Shown: one piece after another, positions 48,043-61,116 of the stretch
Position numbering within the stretch: position 1 is the stretch's first letter
How the letters are laid out: each line of letters starts with the position of its first letter
DNA from: Lepisosteus oculatus
Lineage: Eukaryota; Chordata; Actinopteri; Semionotiformes; Lepisosteidae
Length of the DNA stretch: 64,000 bases
Reading direction: 5' to 3'
NCBI RefSeq assembly: GCF_040954835.1
Contig: NC_090698.1
Span: forward strand, 37,563,501-37,627,500
Notes under the pieces: generated by a model
What the model saw: only the letters and a program-made list of their open reading frames with translations
Told to the model about the DNA's origin: nothing
The model's database searches: none
Translations under genes and position numbers: made by a program

Positions 48043-49344
48043 GTCATTTAGCATATTACCTTTAAAATGAAGGTCTAAGAATTTGAACCCCTTTAATTTA
48101 AAAGCCTGGGTATCTAGAGCCTTCATTTAAATGAGTGTAGTAGGTTTTTGTCCTTGTGGATAACCCTTGTATCTTCTGATAAACTAACAATAACAAAACA
48201 AGGCTAATAGCAGCAAAGGTATTCATTCATGAGGTTTTAGAGTCTCGTTTCGATACTTTTGTTATGGGTTATGGAGACATTTTTTTCTAATGTTTCCCAT
48301 CAGTCCAATACATTCCAGCAGAATGAACCTTATTAGGCAAATTAGGTCAATACAATTGCAAACCTTTTTTATATCCACCCTCAGAAATACAATACTCAAC
48401 TCTGAATGCATTGTGAAATGACAAAATGACAATGGTTTTTATATATCAGTCTGAAAGTCAAATGATTCCATGCTTTAGTACCTATATTTTATCTAGATAT
48501 TTACGTGTTCCCATCCATAAAAAACTAAACCAAATAATTACTAAACAGCAATACTTGCTTATTTGAGCTAGAAGTTCATCTAGCTGGCAGTACCAAACTA
48601 TTCCTTGATAAGGTCAAATCTTCACATATGGAAATGACTTTAAGACAGGCAATACAACTGAGGTGCACCTCAAAATGAGCTATTAGAATTAGTAAGACTC
48701 ACAAACCCCAGCAGTGGTGTTGACACAGGGTCACAGGACTAAGCATAACTTTTTAGATTTACCAGATGACTATCTGAAATCTTAATTGCCCACTGGTAAT
48801 GTAATAATTGTCTACCTCTCAAGCTCTGTGTGTGGATATTGATTATCATGTAAAAAGGAGTATCCCCATCCCTATATGAATGTGTTGGCAGTATTGTTCT
48901 TTTGTATAATTTCACAAGACCATGATACCATATTGTCAGCATGTTGTACCAAAAATGTCTACAGACCATGCAGTGAATTTGTAAATAACAAAGAATTCAA
49001 CTCTCTAAAACATACAAATTCACAAGCTTCTCATAATTCTGATATTTTGACACAATCTGTTGGGTTCAGTCACTTTCAGGAATCAGTAAGTCCATGGCAT
49101 GATAGTAAACAAGTGTTGAAGTAATAGCTAGCTAGATCTTTTAAGACAATGTAAAATATTAAAAAGCAGAAACAGAATCTCTTGTTATTTAGTTACAAAT
49201 GAAGTCTTCCATTATTTTAATTAATCTAGCAGAACTAACCCAAACCCAATACAGGGACATTTACTGGTATTCTTATACTTATAAACCCAATAGTCATACT
49301 GGTTTACACACTTTATAAACCAAGTTATTTACCCATAATGAAAA

Positions 49345-49560
49345 AGGCAGCACTACGGCACAGTTTTTAGCATTAATATTTGGCAGTGCTGTAGCCCTGG
49401 GTTCAGTTCCTGGGATGTTATCTGTGTGGTGTTTGTACATTCTTGCAGTGTAGTAACTATATCTCAGGTTATCTCAATGAAGGGTTTTAAAATAACCCCC
49501 AAATGGTGCCTTAGATTTTCATTGCATGTTGCATCCTGGACAACGTCTGTTGGTTAAAGA
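49345..49560 (+). repeat. fish interspersed repeat, 5' half
   Basis: GGCAGCACTACGGCACAGT, TGCTGTAGCCCTGGGTTCAG and TTCCTGGGATGTTATCTGTG are the 5' part of the family also seen at 4490. Confidence 0.6.
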
Positions 49561-49837
49561 TTGTAGTTGGAATGCTCAGTGGAAGTGAGAAAAGTCCTAC
49601 TGCTGGAGAGCTGCAATCAAGCCAGTCCCATAGGTAAATTATCAAGTTGTAAAGGGTTTAAATTGATTAATTAACTTAATTTAAGTGACTGAAGTGGTTC
49701 ACTTAAGTAAAGGATGGTTAATTGTATTCCTTAAGAGCTACAGGTCATTGGTATTTCCCAATTCAGATAGTCCCTGAACTTCTTAAGAGAACCTGTTAAG
49801 TAGTAAAAAAAGAATTATTACAAATGATAATAAAAAA

Positions 49838-50385
49838 GCCAGCAGCCATATCACCCTGCAACTCACAACTGGCAACCCACTGAAGCTAAGCAGGTGTGAA
49901 TCTGGTCAGTACCTGGATGGGAGTTCCTGGGAAAAACTAAGGTTGCTGCTGGAAGAGGTGTTAGTGGGGCCAGCAGTCCATGTGGGTCCTAATGCCCCAG
50001 TATAGTGACGGGGACGCTATACTGTAAACAGGCGGATGAGACGTAAAACCGAGGTCCTGACTCTCTGTGGTCATTAAAAATCCCAGGGCGTTTCTCGAAA
50101 AGAGTAGGGGAGTAACCCCGGCGTCCTGGCCAAATTTCCCATTGGCCCTTACCAATCATGGCCTCCTAATAATCCCCATCTATGAATTGACTACATTACT
50201 CTGCTCTCCTCCCCACTGATGGGGAGGTGAGCGTTCTGGCGCACTATGGCTGCCATCGCATCATCCAGGTGGATGCTGCACATGGGTGGTGGTGGAGGGG
50301 AGTTCCCATTACCTGTAAAAGCGCTTTGAGTGGAGTGTCCAGAAAAGCGCTATATAAGTGTAAGCAATTATTAATTATTATTGAA
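49838..50385 (+). repeat. 5S rRNA-derived SINE with L2-like tail (plus)
   Basis: The head GCCAGCAGCCATATCACCCT...GAAGCTAAGCAGGT...CTGGTCAGTACCTGGATGGG...CCTGGGAA...TTGCTGCTGG follows 5S rRNA including its internal promoter region. The body runs through GACGTAAAACCGAGGTCC, CGTTTCTCGAAAAGAGTAGG and CATCCAGGTGGATGCTGCAC. It ends in GCGCTTTGAGTGGAGTGTCC, GCGCTATATAAGTG and an ATT repeat. The 5S homology and L2-type tail point to L2-mediated mobilisation. Confidence 0.85.
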
Positions 50386-51059
50386 TGGGCAAAATAAAAA
50401 TGGTTTCATAGGCGGAAGAAGTGGATTGCTTCAAATGTATTATTACATCATTATAAAGCTAAACCTTAGCTTCCAACATCACCAGTTTAAGACCATAAAA
50501 GCCCAGATAAGAAACAGGTATAGATTTAATCTTTTATAGTAATTATAATAATGCGATATTTGTATTTAGATTAACATACAAACACACAAAATTAATACAT
50601 AGTACAAGAGGAACAGCAGCAACTGAGAAACTACATTTCAAAGGTAGTCACAGCATCCCTTCGAATTTTCACAGCAGCTTATTTGTCTTGATTAATCTTT
50701 ACAAAATTCTCAAAGAACCAAAATAAAAGAGCAAATTTCCATAGGTATCTTTGCCACATCTTCTATGGTCTGCTCTTTTCATATGCATTCACAGTAGGTC
50801 TGCTTTCCTAAAAGGGGAAGTTCACATTCAACACCTAGATTTCTTTCTCATGTAGCTGCACTGCAAACTCATTTACATGGGAGAAGAAGTTTTCACAAAG
50901 CTTCAGGCAATTCAATGAAGCATAACTGTAATATTATTTAAAATAACAAACTTTTGTAAAAATGTTCTATAAAAAGTATACAATAACCACTTAATAGTCT
51001 AATACAGGTTAACTGGTTATTTGAACTGGCCACACACATAAGGGGCATAATTTAAAGAC

Positions 51060-51320
51060 AACAATTAACATGTATAACATTTCTTTGGACTGTGGGAAGA
51101 AAAGGAGTACTCTTAGAATGGCCACATTCTGACCACAGGGAAAGCATGAACTGTGGACCAGATGTCTGTCTACTGCAGGACACACACACAAACACAAAGG
51201 AGAATTTAGATATCTAACATGTCTATGGAAAGTCAGATAAAACCCACATGAACATCAGGGAAATACAAACTGAACATGCAAATTCTACAAAGAAGGCAGC
51301 TCAGTCCCAACCCTGTGTTG
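51060..51320 (-). repeat. fish interspersed repeat (minus), diverged
   Basis: TTTCTTTGGACTGTGGGAAG, a TGACCACAGGGAAAGCATGA block and a second copy-like segment (CATGAACATCAGGGAAATAC) suggest one or two overlapping fragments of the same family. Confidence 0.4.
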
Positions 51321-52487
51321 CCCTTAACAAATAAAAACAAAAGGTAAAACTGATCATTTAACAAGCACCACAATAATGACATTATATCCTATGTCATCTA
51401 CCCCAAGCATCTTATTCCTGTAGTAAGAATACAGCATTTGCAACTGGACCTGTGCTGTTTTTAACATTACATATTTCACTTCCAAAAGATGCTGGGTTAA
51501 TGTTAAACAAATGAGAATTTTATTAACCAGTTATGAGTATAGATATAAAAAATATTTAAAAAATATAAAGGAAATGTATGTGTAAGTGGGAACACCTTAA
51601 TCCTGGAAACGTTACAAGAGATAAAGGATCAGTTGTCACCGAAGTAAAATTTTTAAGTTACACCGTGATCATCTTTCTACAACATCTTTCTCATTGGGCT
51701 TATGCTGGAGCATCAAATAAGACTTCTGTGTCTTATGTTATTGATTCAAAACCATTCAATTATGCAATGATGACTGAGAAATTTTTACATAGTAATAAAC
51801 ATTTCATTTTTAATTGAACCATTAATTTTCTACCTTTTTGATGTTGCTCTTCTTAAGAAACAAATGCATAAATCTGTGTTCCAAAACATTTAATAAAAAG
51901 CTGCTAATAAAAGTTGGTAGGTAAAAACCTAAGATCATAATAGAAAAGCATTGAACAAAATGACAATCTAATTTTGTCTTCCGCTAGCAGAATTTGACAA
52001 CTGCCATGCTGAACATCAATTTTGCAACATAATCAGGTCATGGTTTTTGTGTAGTTTCCCAGAATTAATATGTACTGTGTTGATACACCTGGTCAAAATA
52101 CATTGCATTAAAAATGTTATGATACACATCAAAACATGATGTCAAAATCCAGTGGTAAAACACATGAATAGAAGGAATTATCTTGTGGACATGCTGTATA
52201 ACAAGAAGCAGCCAAGTGAAGCCACCAAGCAAGCTGGCAGGCAAATGAAACCATAAAGCTACCAATTGCACTGAAGGGATGGCTGTACTGTCCATCTGTA
52301 AAGACAAGATGACAGAGATATGTAATGATTAATGTGGAAAAAGTGGAGCAGGCACTAATTTTATGATGCTGGATTAATTTTTTTTTTGCATTTAAGTGGT
52401 GAATTATACCCATTTAACAATTAGGTTGAGATGTTGTTTTCTTTTTAAAAATTGTCCATCCATTGAAGGATAACATAATAAATACCT

Positions 52488-52760
52488 GTCACGATTGTAA
52501 TCCCTCCTCTTAAGGGCACTCTGGCTCTTTCACATTTTTGATGATTTCATGCACCTGCCTTCAATCCTGCCCCTCCTTATTTAAACTGGGCGCTCTCCCT
52601 ACTCTGCGCTCTGCATTGGAAGATGAACACCTGGCCTGGCCTGGCCTACCATCAAGTTGCTCTATGTCCACAACTTGAGAGCATAGGCCTCCTATTGGCA
52701 ACCTTGACCCAGATGAGTCCGGGGTTCACAGCGCCTATCGCCTACGCGCGTAGCATTCAT
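52488..52760 (+). repeat. LTR-like interspersed repeat
   Basis: Begins TGTCACGATTGTAATCCCTC, similar in layout to the TGTTACGATCCCTG end of the solo LTR at 61.8-62.3 kb, and shares about 130 bp with 2825-2960. The right boundary is unclear. Confidence 0.45.
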
Positions 52761-53094
52761 AGGAAGATTATGTTAGTGTACTTATAGGCTGGGAAAATAT
52801 CAGGTCCAGTTCTTTGTTTTTTTTTCCATTTCCTTTTTGTGTTGTGCAACAGCTGGGAACTCAACCATTTTTATCTCTGAATTTATGTGTAGTGACTGCT
52901 TTGTGCATTCTCCCTCAGGACATCTCAGTAATGTAACCGTATCCCAAATATATTATATAGCCTCCAGAAAGCCTCAGTTTTTGCCATATTTCAAGTAAAC
53001 TACAAAAACATAGCATGACAAATCTGAAACACTATATCTGCACTTTAAGTACATTGATTATAATACAAAATGTATAGGTCTTATTTAACTTTTT

Positions 53095-54130
53095 TATCAC
53101 ATGTAAGAGGACCAGGGGAAGGGTCATTTATAACCGGTATTTCCGTAACGAAACGCTGAATATACTAGATATAGACCTAGGCAAGATGGCCGCCAAGGAT
53201 AACCAGCTGGCCCGCTGTTGGAAAAGATCTATGCGGCGAAACAATGAGACACAGGTGAGCTGCGTCAGGAAACGGAATATAAATGCCCCAGAAGCAGTGA
53301 GCGGGCGCGGAAGCCGATAAGGTTTTTTTTTATTAAAAAAAAATATTTATGCTTAACAAAAGAACAAACATTACAATACAAACAAGAGTACATATAACAA
53401 TTCCAAACAAAAATATTGTCAGGGCTACATACTACTACATCAATTCAAGTTATGAAAAAAGATTAAACAAATTAAATAAAAATAATGTCCGCACCGCTTT
53501 CATATTTTTGCATTTCGAAATAGTCTGCAAATACCCCTTTACTTCCATTTTAAAATGCTCAAATACAGGGTACCTCCCAGACCACTTCATTTTATGTATG
53601 TGATAACGTGCCAATATAATATTTAAATTTATTACAAAATAATTTTTTATATTGTTTTCACTGGGGCTGAAACTTAACATAATATATTTTTCAACAAAAC
53701 AAATATCAATACTTGTGTCTTCTTTTTATTTATTCTGCAACTTAGTCCAGAACATTTTTACCCCGGGACATAGGAAGCCGATAAGGTGAAAGTGTCTTGG
53801 AAGAAGGAGAGATTTAGGAGTGTGCTGGAAGGAATTTAAGAATAATGGACTATTGGATAGGGGTTTTGACTAAGATTACGGATTACGGTTTGGATACGGC
53901 GCAGAGTAGTGTGGACATACGGATTTGGGAACTTGGATCGTTTAAGGATACTGGCAACAGATTGCGAAACGGATTTGGAGAGACATATGGACGAAGAACA
54001 CAAGAAGATCAGTGTGGTGTGAGTTAAATCTCTTTTACACCTATTTTCCCCTGGCGACACCACGCACAATAAACAAATCCACACTTTACATCGCTGGGTA
54101 ATTGAACAGGAAAAACTGCCATGTTACATT
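53095..54130 (+). mobile_element. LTR-like element interrupted by a LINE
   Basis: Once the insertion at 53323-53772 is set aside, the remaining roughly 580 bp has a TATA-like GAATATAAATGCCCC, a CpG-bearing leader, and AATAAAC followed by a short terminal region, the order expected of an LTR. Neither boundary is certain. Confidence 0.4.
53309..53786 (-). mobile_element. 5'-truncated L1-type LINE with target duplication
   Basis: GGAAGCCGATAAGG occurs at 53309-53322 and 53773-53786. Between them is a minus-strand insert with its poly(A) end on the left (T run from 53323). The minus-strand frame 53450-53680 reads like the C-terminus of a fish L1/Tx1-type ORF2 (KMKWSGRYPVFEHFKMEVKG). About 450 bp long, so strongly 5' truncated, as usual for target-primed reverse transcription. 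Confidence 0.85.
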
Positions 54131-54444
54131 TTAAAAACATAAAAGGTTCCTGCCTGAAGACACATCCTCTAATATTGAAGAGCTTCTCTACAACCGCAAC
54201 TCTGTTCAGTGTTGGATATGCTATTGGTTATGTGTGCCTCCCAGTATTATCAGCGGTTGGTGGCATCGATTGAGTGAGGTACTCTTCAAGCTCCTTGTTT
54301 TGAGAAAGCTGACTGTGAAATTCTGAAAGATTTAAACTTGATTGGTCCATTAGATTAAATAAAGTGTACAGTGGACTTTTCTTTTCTAATTAATCACTGG
54401 GTGGATTATCCTCTTATGATATGTGGCAAGACCATTGATGCAGA

Positions 54445-54812
54445 GGAACAAGTTAAAGGTTTATTCCATGCTGAAAAAAAGAAGAAAGAAAACAATGTCT
54501 CGGCTGTGGAGCCTTCTTCAGATGTGAGAGAGACAAGGCAGTAGGCAAAGGTAATGTAGTGGGAGAACAAAGGCTGGAAGGGAGGAGGAGTGAGAGGTGG
54601 GAGCAGGGGACAGAGAGAGGCCAATCAAGAGGTGTGAAGTTGGAATAGGTATAGAGAGGTGTGAAATGAAACTTCCAATGAATGGAGAAAATTTAAAAGA
54701 GTAGCCTGTCCTTAAGAGAAGAGGGAAGGTGTGATCCTAGCTGCAGGATAATTTTGGTTCCGGTAGTCTTTCTGATGTATGAGTTCATTTTTTCCTTTTT
54801 AATTGTATAATT
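54445..54812 (-). mobile_element. Penelope-like non-autonomous copy (minus)
   Basis: Same layout as 12950-13299: an AT-rich head (54787-54812) fused to the last endonuclease codons, then 3' UTR and tail including the full core (GGAGCCTTCTTCAGATGTGA, AATGTCTCGGCTGTG, decayed). Both copies start at the same junction. Confidence 0.8.
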
Positions 54813-55411
54813 GTCTGCAGTAAAAGTGGTCTTCTCAATTTTATTACACCACGATAGTTTGAAGCATGGATCAAAACTAACTGGTTCAGGTTATTCTGCT
54901 CCTTTTATTCTTTTGACAATTTGCTATTTTACTTGTGGAACATTAACTGGGATGGATGAAGAGACCTCAAACTGTAACAATGTAACTGGCTGTGAAATGC
55001 CAGTTCCGTTCCATGTAATCTGTGGCAACCTCAAAGTGGGTTAGGATATCCAAAACATCAACAGGGATGCAAGAATCCACTTCTCATGAGTAGACAAAAT
55101 GGTGACGGGTATATATTCAAATTTGTTTAATCAGTATTGAGAACTGAGCCATTGTCTTGTGACAGTGACAGGTTGCAGACACTTTTTCTGTGCAAAAATA
55201 CTCACAATAGTGGGAGACAGCATTAAAGGCTATGGAAATAGCTTTGAGGTACTCTGCAAATGTAAGGCCATCTTTAAATGGTGAGCTGTAGAGTGTGAGC
55301 ACCACTTTCTAGTTGAAGAAAGTAAACTTCATCCAGATCAGTGCAACTTATAGGATCCAGAACTTCCTTCTCACTATTCTTTTCTTTAGAGCAGCATGAA
55401 TCAAGGTAGCA

Positions 55412-55856
55412 GGGGACGCTCACCCTGCGGTCTATGTGGGTCCTAATGCCCCAGTGTAGTGACGGGGACACTATACTGTAAACAGGTGCCGTCCTTCAGA
55501 TGAGACGTAAAACCGAGGTCCTGACTCTCTGTGGTCATTAAATATCCCAGGGCATTTCTCGAAAAGAGTAGGGGAGTAACCCCAGCGTCCTGGCCAAATT
55601 TCCCATTGGCCCTTACCAATCATGGCCTCCTTATAATCCCCATCTATGAATTGACTACATTACTCTGCTCTCCTCCCCACTGATAGCTGATGTGTGGTGA
55701 GCGTTCTGGTGCACTATGGCTGCTGTCGCATCATCCAGGTGGATGCTGCACGACGGTGGTGGTTGAGGGGAGTCCCCATTACCTGTAAAAGCGCTTTGAG
55801 TGGAGTGTCCAGAAAAGCGCTATATAAGTGTAAGCAATTATTATTATTATTATTAA
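55412..55856 (+). repeat. 5S-SINE family copy lacking the 5S head (plus)
   Basis: Begins in the body (GCTCACCCTGCGGTCTATGT) and matches 49965-50385 closely to the AGCGCTATATAAGTG and ATT-repeat end. It retains GTGCCGTCCTTCAGATGAGA, which the copy at 49.8 kb has lost. Open frames inside are element-derived. Confidence 0.8.
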
Positions 55857-56699
55857 TTTGTTGACCTTGGTTAAAATCTAAGAGGTCCAGGATTTCTTCA
55901 CATGTGCTTGCAATGTAATCACCAATGTGTTTACCTTTGATATAATTGCATGCCAACATAACACTACAAAGAGACTAGGAGTAAGTGCCCTGTTATAAGG
56001 AAGGATTTCATTTGACTACTGGCCCAAGCATTAAGAGTAGAATAGACAGACGTTACTGACCAAAGAAGATGCACAAGGTTCTCTACCATCCAGAATCTAT
56101 GACTATTAAAAAAATGTTATGATATGATGACAATGTGTCATCATGTTAATATGATGACAATGTGTAGCCTAAACCACAGCAGATAATGGCTCATGAGGTA
56201 AAGATGCAGAGTAGTGTTGGATGTAGTCTCTAAAAACAGAAGAAATAACAAAACTCAGGTAGATGCCAAAAATGTTGCATTTTCTAATTAAAGCAAATAA
56301 ACCTTCTACAGTCTCCTTTGTTTGGCACCATATAAATCAATCACAGCTCACTATAAATGTAGAGTTTTATATTGTATGTAGTGTACAAATATTGTACTGT
56401 AGAGTAACTTGTAGCGTTTTTACTAATTTAAGACACCTTTGATTTATCACTGTTTATATGTTGCCAAAAAATGGTTGTAAATGTTTGGCCAAACATTGGG
56501 GAAAAATCACCAAATGTTTATTGCCTACTGTAGCTAAGATGGTTTGAACTATACTCAGGTGACTATTTTTTTATTGAGACCTAAACATTTGTGTTAGCTT
56601 CAAGAGTTTATCCCAGGACTGTTTTTCAGTAGCCACACATGATCCTAAATTACACAGAAGACCTGGGTTCAATGCCTGGATAGCTATATTAGCGATGGA

Positions 56700-56795
56700 A
56701 ACATGTATACTTTTAGGCTGGCAAGGTGGCACACAGTGGCTAGCATTGCTGTCGCACTGCAGTGGGGCCCCAGGTTCAGATCTACTGTAAATCAA
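56700..56795 (+). repeat. short fragment of the fish interspersed repeat
   Basis: GCAAGGTGGCACACAGTGGC, TAGCATTGCTGTCGCACTGC and CCAGGTTCAGATC are the 5' end of the family seen at 49345. Confidence 0.55.
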
Positions 56796-59700
56796 TTCAT
56801 ATCAGTTTGAAGAATTGGAAAATCTTACAGGTCATTAACACGTATACTAATGAAAGACAAATAGGAGCATATTAATACTTTATCCTTGTAAAAATAATTC
56901 TTTCTATGTATCAATTTGTATATATGACTTGCTTTCATATCTGCATGTAGGTCTGAAAGTCTTCATTGAACAGGATAGTCTACTATTGTAGTTCGCAGAG
57001 AGCTTCTCTCAGTATCTTCTGATATGATATGGTGATGTACAATCTTTGATCACTGAAGTGGCATGATTTTCTTTTGCTGAAGTCACAAGACTGAAGGTAA
57101 GATTTTACTAGATGCTTCTTTTCTGTATCTTACGCAGGGGTAAAATGCCAGGACAGATTCTCAGACAAGCAAGGGTGAAAACACAAAGCAGCTCAGTATA
57201 CACTAAAGATTTTTTCCAATAACATCCAAACGCCACACATTAATTAGAAAACCCAGGCAGGTAGTATAAACTGGGTTGCTTAATTCAGGTGTTTTATCAC
57301 CTCTTTAGGAAATTAGTAATGGAACGTAATTAGAGCTATCACTAAAACAAATATCAACCAGCTTCTTTACATGGGAAGAGCCACTGTCCAGCCAAAATCA
57401 ATGATATACTAATTTCAATACAGACAAACATTCATATATGTAAATGTTTATGAAATCTACCATTAAAATTTAAGTCATTAGTAAACTTCGTGTTATTAAA
57501 TTAATTAAAAATGGTTACTTTAAATTGAGTTTACAAAATTGTAAATAAAACATTTTTAATCTTTTCTGCCCAAATCATAGGGCAGGGTGTTTAAGGCTAC
57601 TTGAAATGTATTTTTTTAAAAAAGAAAATAGTTTGAAATAGTGTTTTAGGGAAAACTTGAAATTAGCTTCAAATAATACTTTTACAAGTTGACATTCAGA
57701 TACTTCAAACAGAAGTATTTATTTTTATGCTGCTCATTTAAAACTATTCAAATATGTAGAAAAATGCATCCTTAAAAACAAATTAAATATTAATAAATCT
57801 GGGCTTTGCGAGATATAACAGATTCCACATCGCTGAAGTGCACTAAAAACATTTTGCCCACTTAGTTTGGATAACAAAAGCAATCATAGTTCTTGTGAAT
57901 AACAAGACCATCGGAGTCAGCTGATAATGTTCTCATCTCACTTTAATAAGCTGTCTTGCTTATCGTATTACATCATATACATGTGATTCAACATTCTGCC
58001 TAGAAAGCAAAGTTAAAGAAGCAGAAAGATTTACTGATTCAGCTACACTGAGTGCGAGAGTGATTGGATTTCATGCACTACACTAAAACATGAAATGTCT
58101 CAGGACTGACGACAATGAATCTGTACCATTCACCTAATACAATAATATGATTCAAGTTTATAATAGGCATTTGATGCTTTGTCAATCTTATCCATTGAAT
58201 AAAAACAAGAAATGAGAAAAAGGGAACAAGAATAACAAGGGATGAGGTGAAAAAAGAATGAGGAATGCAAAACCATCTAATGGCACAAAGAAAATGTTAA
58301 ACAGACTGCACTGCTAACAAAAACAGACCCTAATGATTTTCAGTAAAAAAGGCTGTGGAAAAGAAAAATCCAATTAGAAAATGCTTTGCTCTTTAACAGT
58401 CAATATGTAAGCATATTGATGGTCTAGTCTGTTTGACATCAGAGGATCCTCACTGTTGTTATCCTGTTACTGTCTATTTCTGAAGGCAAATATCAATTTC
58501 ATGCACTTTAGAAAACATGTTTGATATTTTCCAGGCAGACATTTCATCTTAGTTCACATGACCAGTTATTCAGTTTTAATCTTTCATTGAGTATTATTTA
58601 ACTTCAGTAAGATAAGAAACTTTCTATATACTTTTCTTTGTGTCTTTTAATCCACAAAAGAATCACTGTTTTCTCAATCTTTTTTTCTATTTTCTCTGTT
58701 AAAACATTAAAGCTAAAGATTGCTCACAAATATTGTCTTGGTTTTCTCAGAAGATTGATCTTTTTGAAGTACAAATGATTACAATTCTTCATGGAAATCC
58801 CATTAGCAAATGAAGTGTAACTCTTCCTTCCAGTCAATTTGCCACACTGTCTGGTCAAACAGAAGACTTTGTAAGTTGATACTGACCACACAAGAGGATT
58901 CACATGCTTTTGAAACCTACATTAACCAATTCCAGCTTTCTAGAGTCTTGCATTTAGAGAATTACTTTGTGACCCATTCAGTAAGACTTCAGTTCTCTCC
59001 ACCAATAACCTCTTCCAAATATAAAATTCCAAAATATTAAAAAATGTTTGAACCAGTTAATAAATTGATTTTACCTCAAAGTGAACTTCTCAGGTCTTTG
59101 TTCGTTTGTGAGCACCCTCATCAGCGAGTCTCTATTTCTGAAGTTTTGTGTCAGCCGCTATAACACCTATGTTAAAAGATTCTGTCCAGGACTTTCAATT
59201 ATTTAACAAATAAAGTTCTATTTCCAAATTTCTTTTCTTGCAAAAAGCATAGACTGGGTGGTAGTAATTACTTACAATCTCATCTTGCATCAAATGAGCT
59301 ATTGGAATTTTTTGGAATATGGGATTTAGACAAAGACACAACACTAAAAAACAGCCCTTGTTAAGGTAGTTAATGATTTGCAGATGGCTTTTGACTCCAG
59401 GTCACTCAATATTCTTCTTCTTTTGAATTTATGTGCAGGTTTTAGTGCTGTTACTGGTGTCCTACTGGATAGCATGGAAAATGATCAAGAGATCACTGTT
59501 ATTTCCTTTCATTGTGTTGGCTTATATTTAGCTATCTTGGGACATTTTGTAAATATTGGCTGCTTTAAACAAAATGAAAATATTTATTAAAACATTTTAA
59601 AATGTATTTTACAGAAATTTACCAATAATGCTAGCAGATTTTTGTTAACTGATTAACACATCAGTCTTCTCCAATAAATACTGTTTGTTACAATGTAGCT

Positions 59701-61116
59701 TGTGACAGCTTTACATAATTATTTGTACTCGGATACATACATGTAACAATGTACAATGTAATAGGACATTATTATTCATTAACCAAGAAGGGTAAAATAA
59801 GATTCTTTTACTTTTATCAGATCCTGTTTGAGACAGACAAGACTTGTCAAAATACAATGATCACAGACTGAATCAGAACAATTAGTCTTTCCTTGAAGAA
59901 GTAATTCGGACCATCAAAACAAAGGAAGGGATGTCACAGTTTTTCCGTTCTTCGACACTCTCTCCTAACAGAAAGTGTTTGAACAATCTCAAAGAAGCTA
60001 AACTCACTGAAATACAATTCAAAATCTCTTTGAGGTAAACCAAGTGTACTAAAACATTGTTTTGCCTTTATGATGACACTGTGTTTAACCATTGTGTGTC
60101 TAAATGGTATGAGGAAAGGGTATGTGGTCAAGGAACAACCTAATGAGTGATAAAAGAGACCGTTAAAATAACAAAAGCTCATAATGTAGCTTGTTCTTAC
60201 ACAGCACATGCTCCTTAGTGATGCTTACTGAATTTATCACTTGAATGATGACATATACCATTACTACTAGTCCAAAATTTGGAAGCAGCTTATGTACAAA
60301 AGGACCTAGAATGGAGGTCACCATGCTCATTTCCACTTACTCACAATCCTGGCTAACTGAATTGCTTAGTATCTTGATAAACTATAAAAAGTGATTACAT
60401 TTTAAAAAGCAATCACTCATGCAGTTAACTGGAAGGGTGATTGTTTATATGATTAAATGATTAAACTTTTTTTATCTGTTTGATTTTCATTTTATATGAA
60501 TATCTAAATTAGTTTTTACAGCACAGATATTTGAGCCACATGAACCTTTGTGAACTTATGTACATGTGCTTATTTGTATACAGTATTCATTCAACATTTG
60601 GAAATTATTAATTTCTTTATTTATCCAAATTTCAGTCTTTCTGATTTAAGTCTTTTTGTTTTACAGAAATCTGATTTCTGTATATTTATCACCTATATAT
60701 GATCTAACTGACACATTGGTTCCTGACTCACCAATTTGTGGACTGTTAGATCTGAGTAACAGACAACATTATAAAGCTATATAATTCAATGGATATTAAC
60801 TTTTATTTTTAAATCAAACAGGTTTTCAAAGTCTTTTGCTCATAAGTAACAACAAAAGAGTTGAGGTACGGAATTCTAAGACATCTTAATTCCTGTTAAT
60901 TGAAAGCAATGTCCTATAGGCCAAGTTGAGAAAGCAGCCAACAGAGGAGGATAAGAGAGAATACAAAGTATACAGAGCCCAGATGAAAGGCTTGTGTTTA
61001 AGATGAATTAAAAGAAAAATAAATTAGACTAGTTGCTGATTTTAACATTACAATTTGAAATTTAAAAAGGTAGCAAATTGAGGTAAAATTTCTTATTAAT
61101 ATTTTATGTATACTGT
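56796..61116. other. intergenic DNA, no gene recognised
   Basis: 4.3 kb of AT-rich DNA without splice-consistent coding segments or repeats that I can name. The open frames present (up to 91 codons) show no family resemblance. Confidence 0.5.

Noticed and set aside
49838..49960. Functional 5S rRNA gene
   Set aside because: The head resembles 5S rRNA but has many substitutions, a replaced middle segment and a fused SINE body and tail.
55714..55959. 81-codon minus-strand ORF
   Set aside because: Antisense to the 5S-SINE tail and ATT repeat; the asparagine run comes from that microsatellite.
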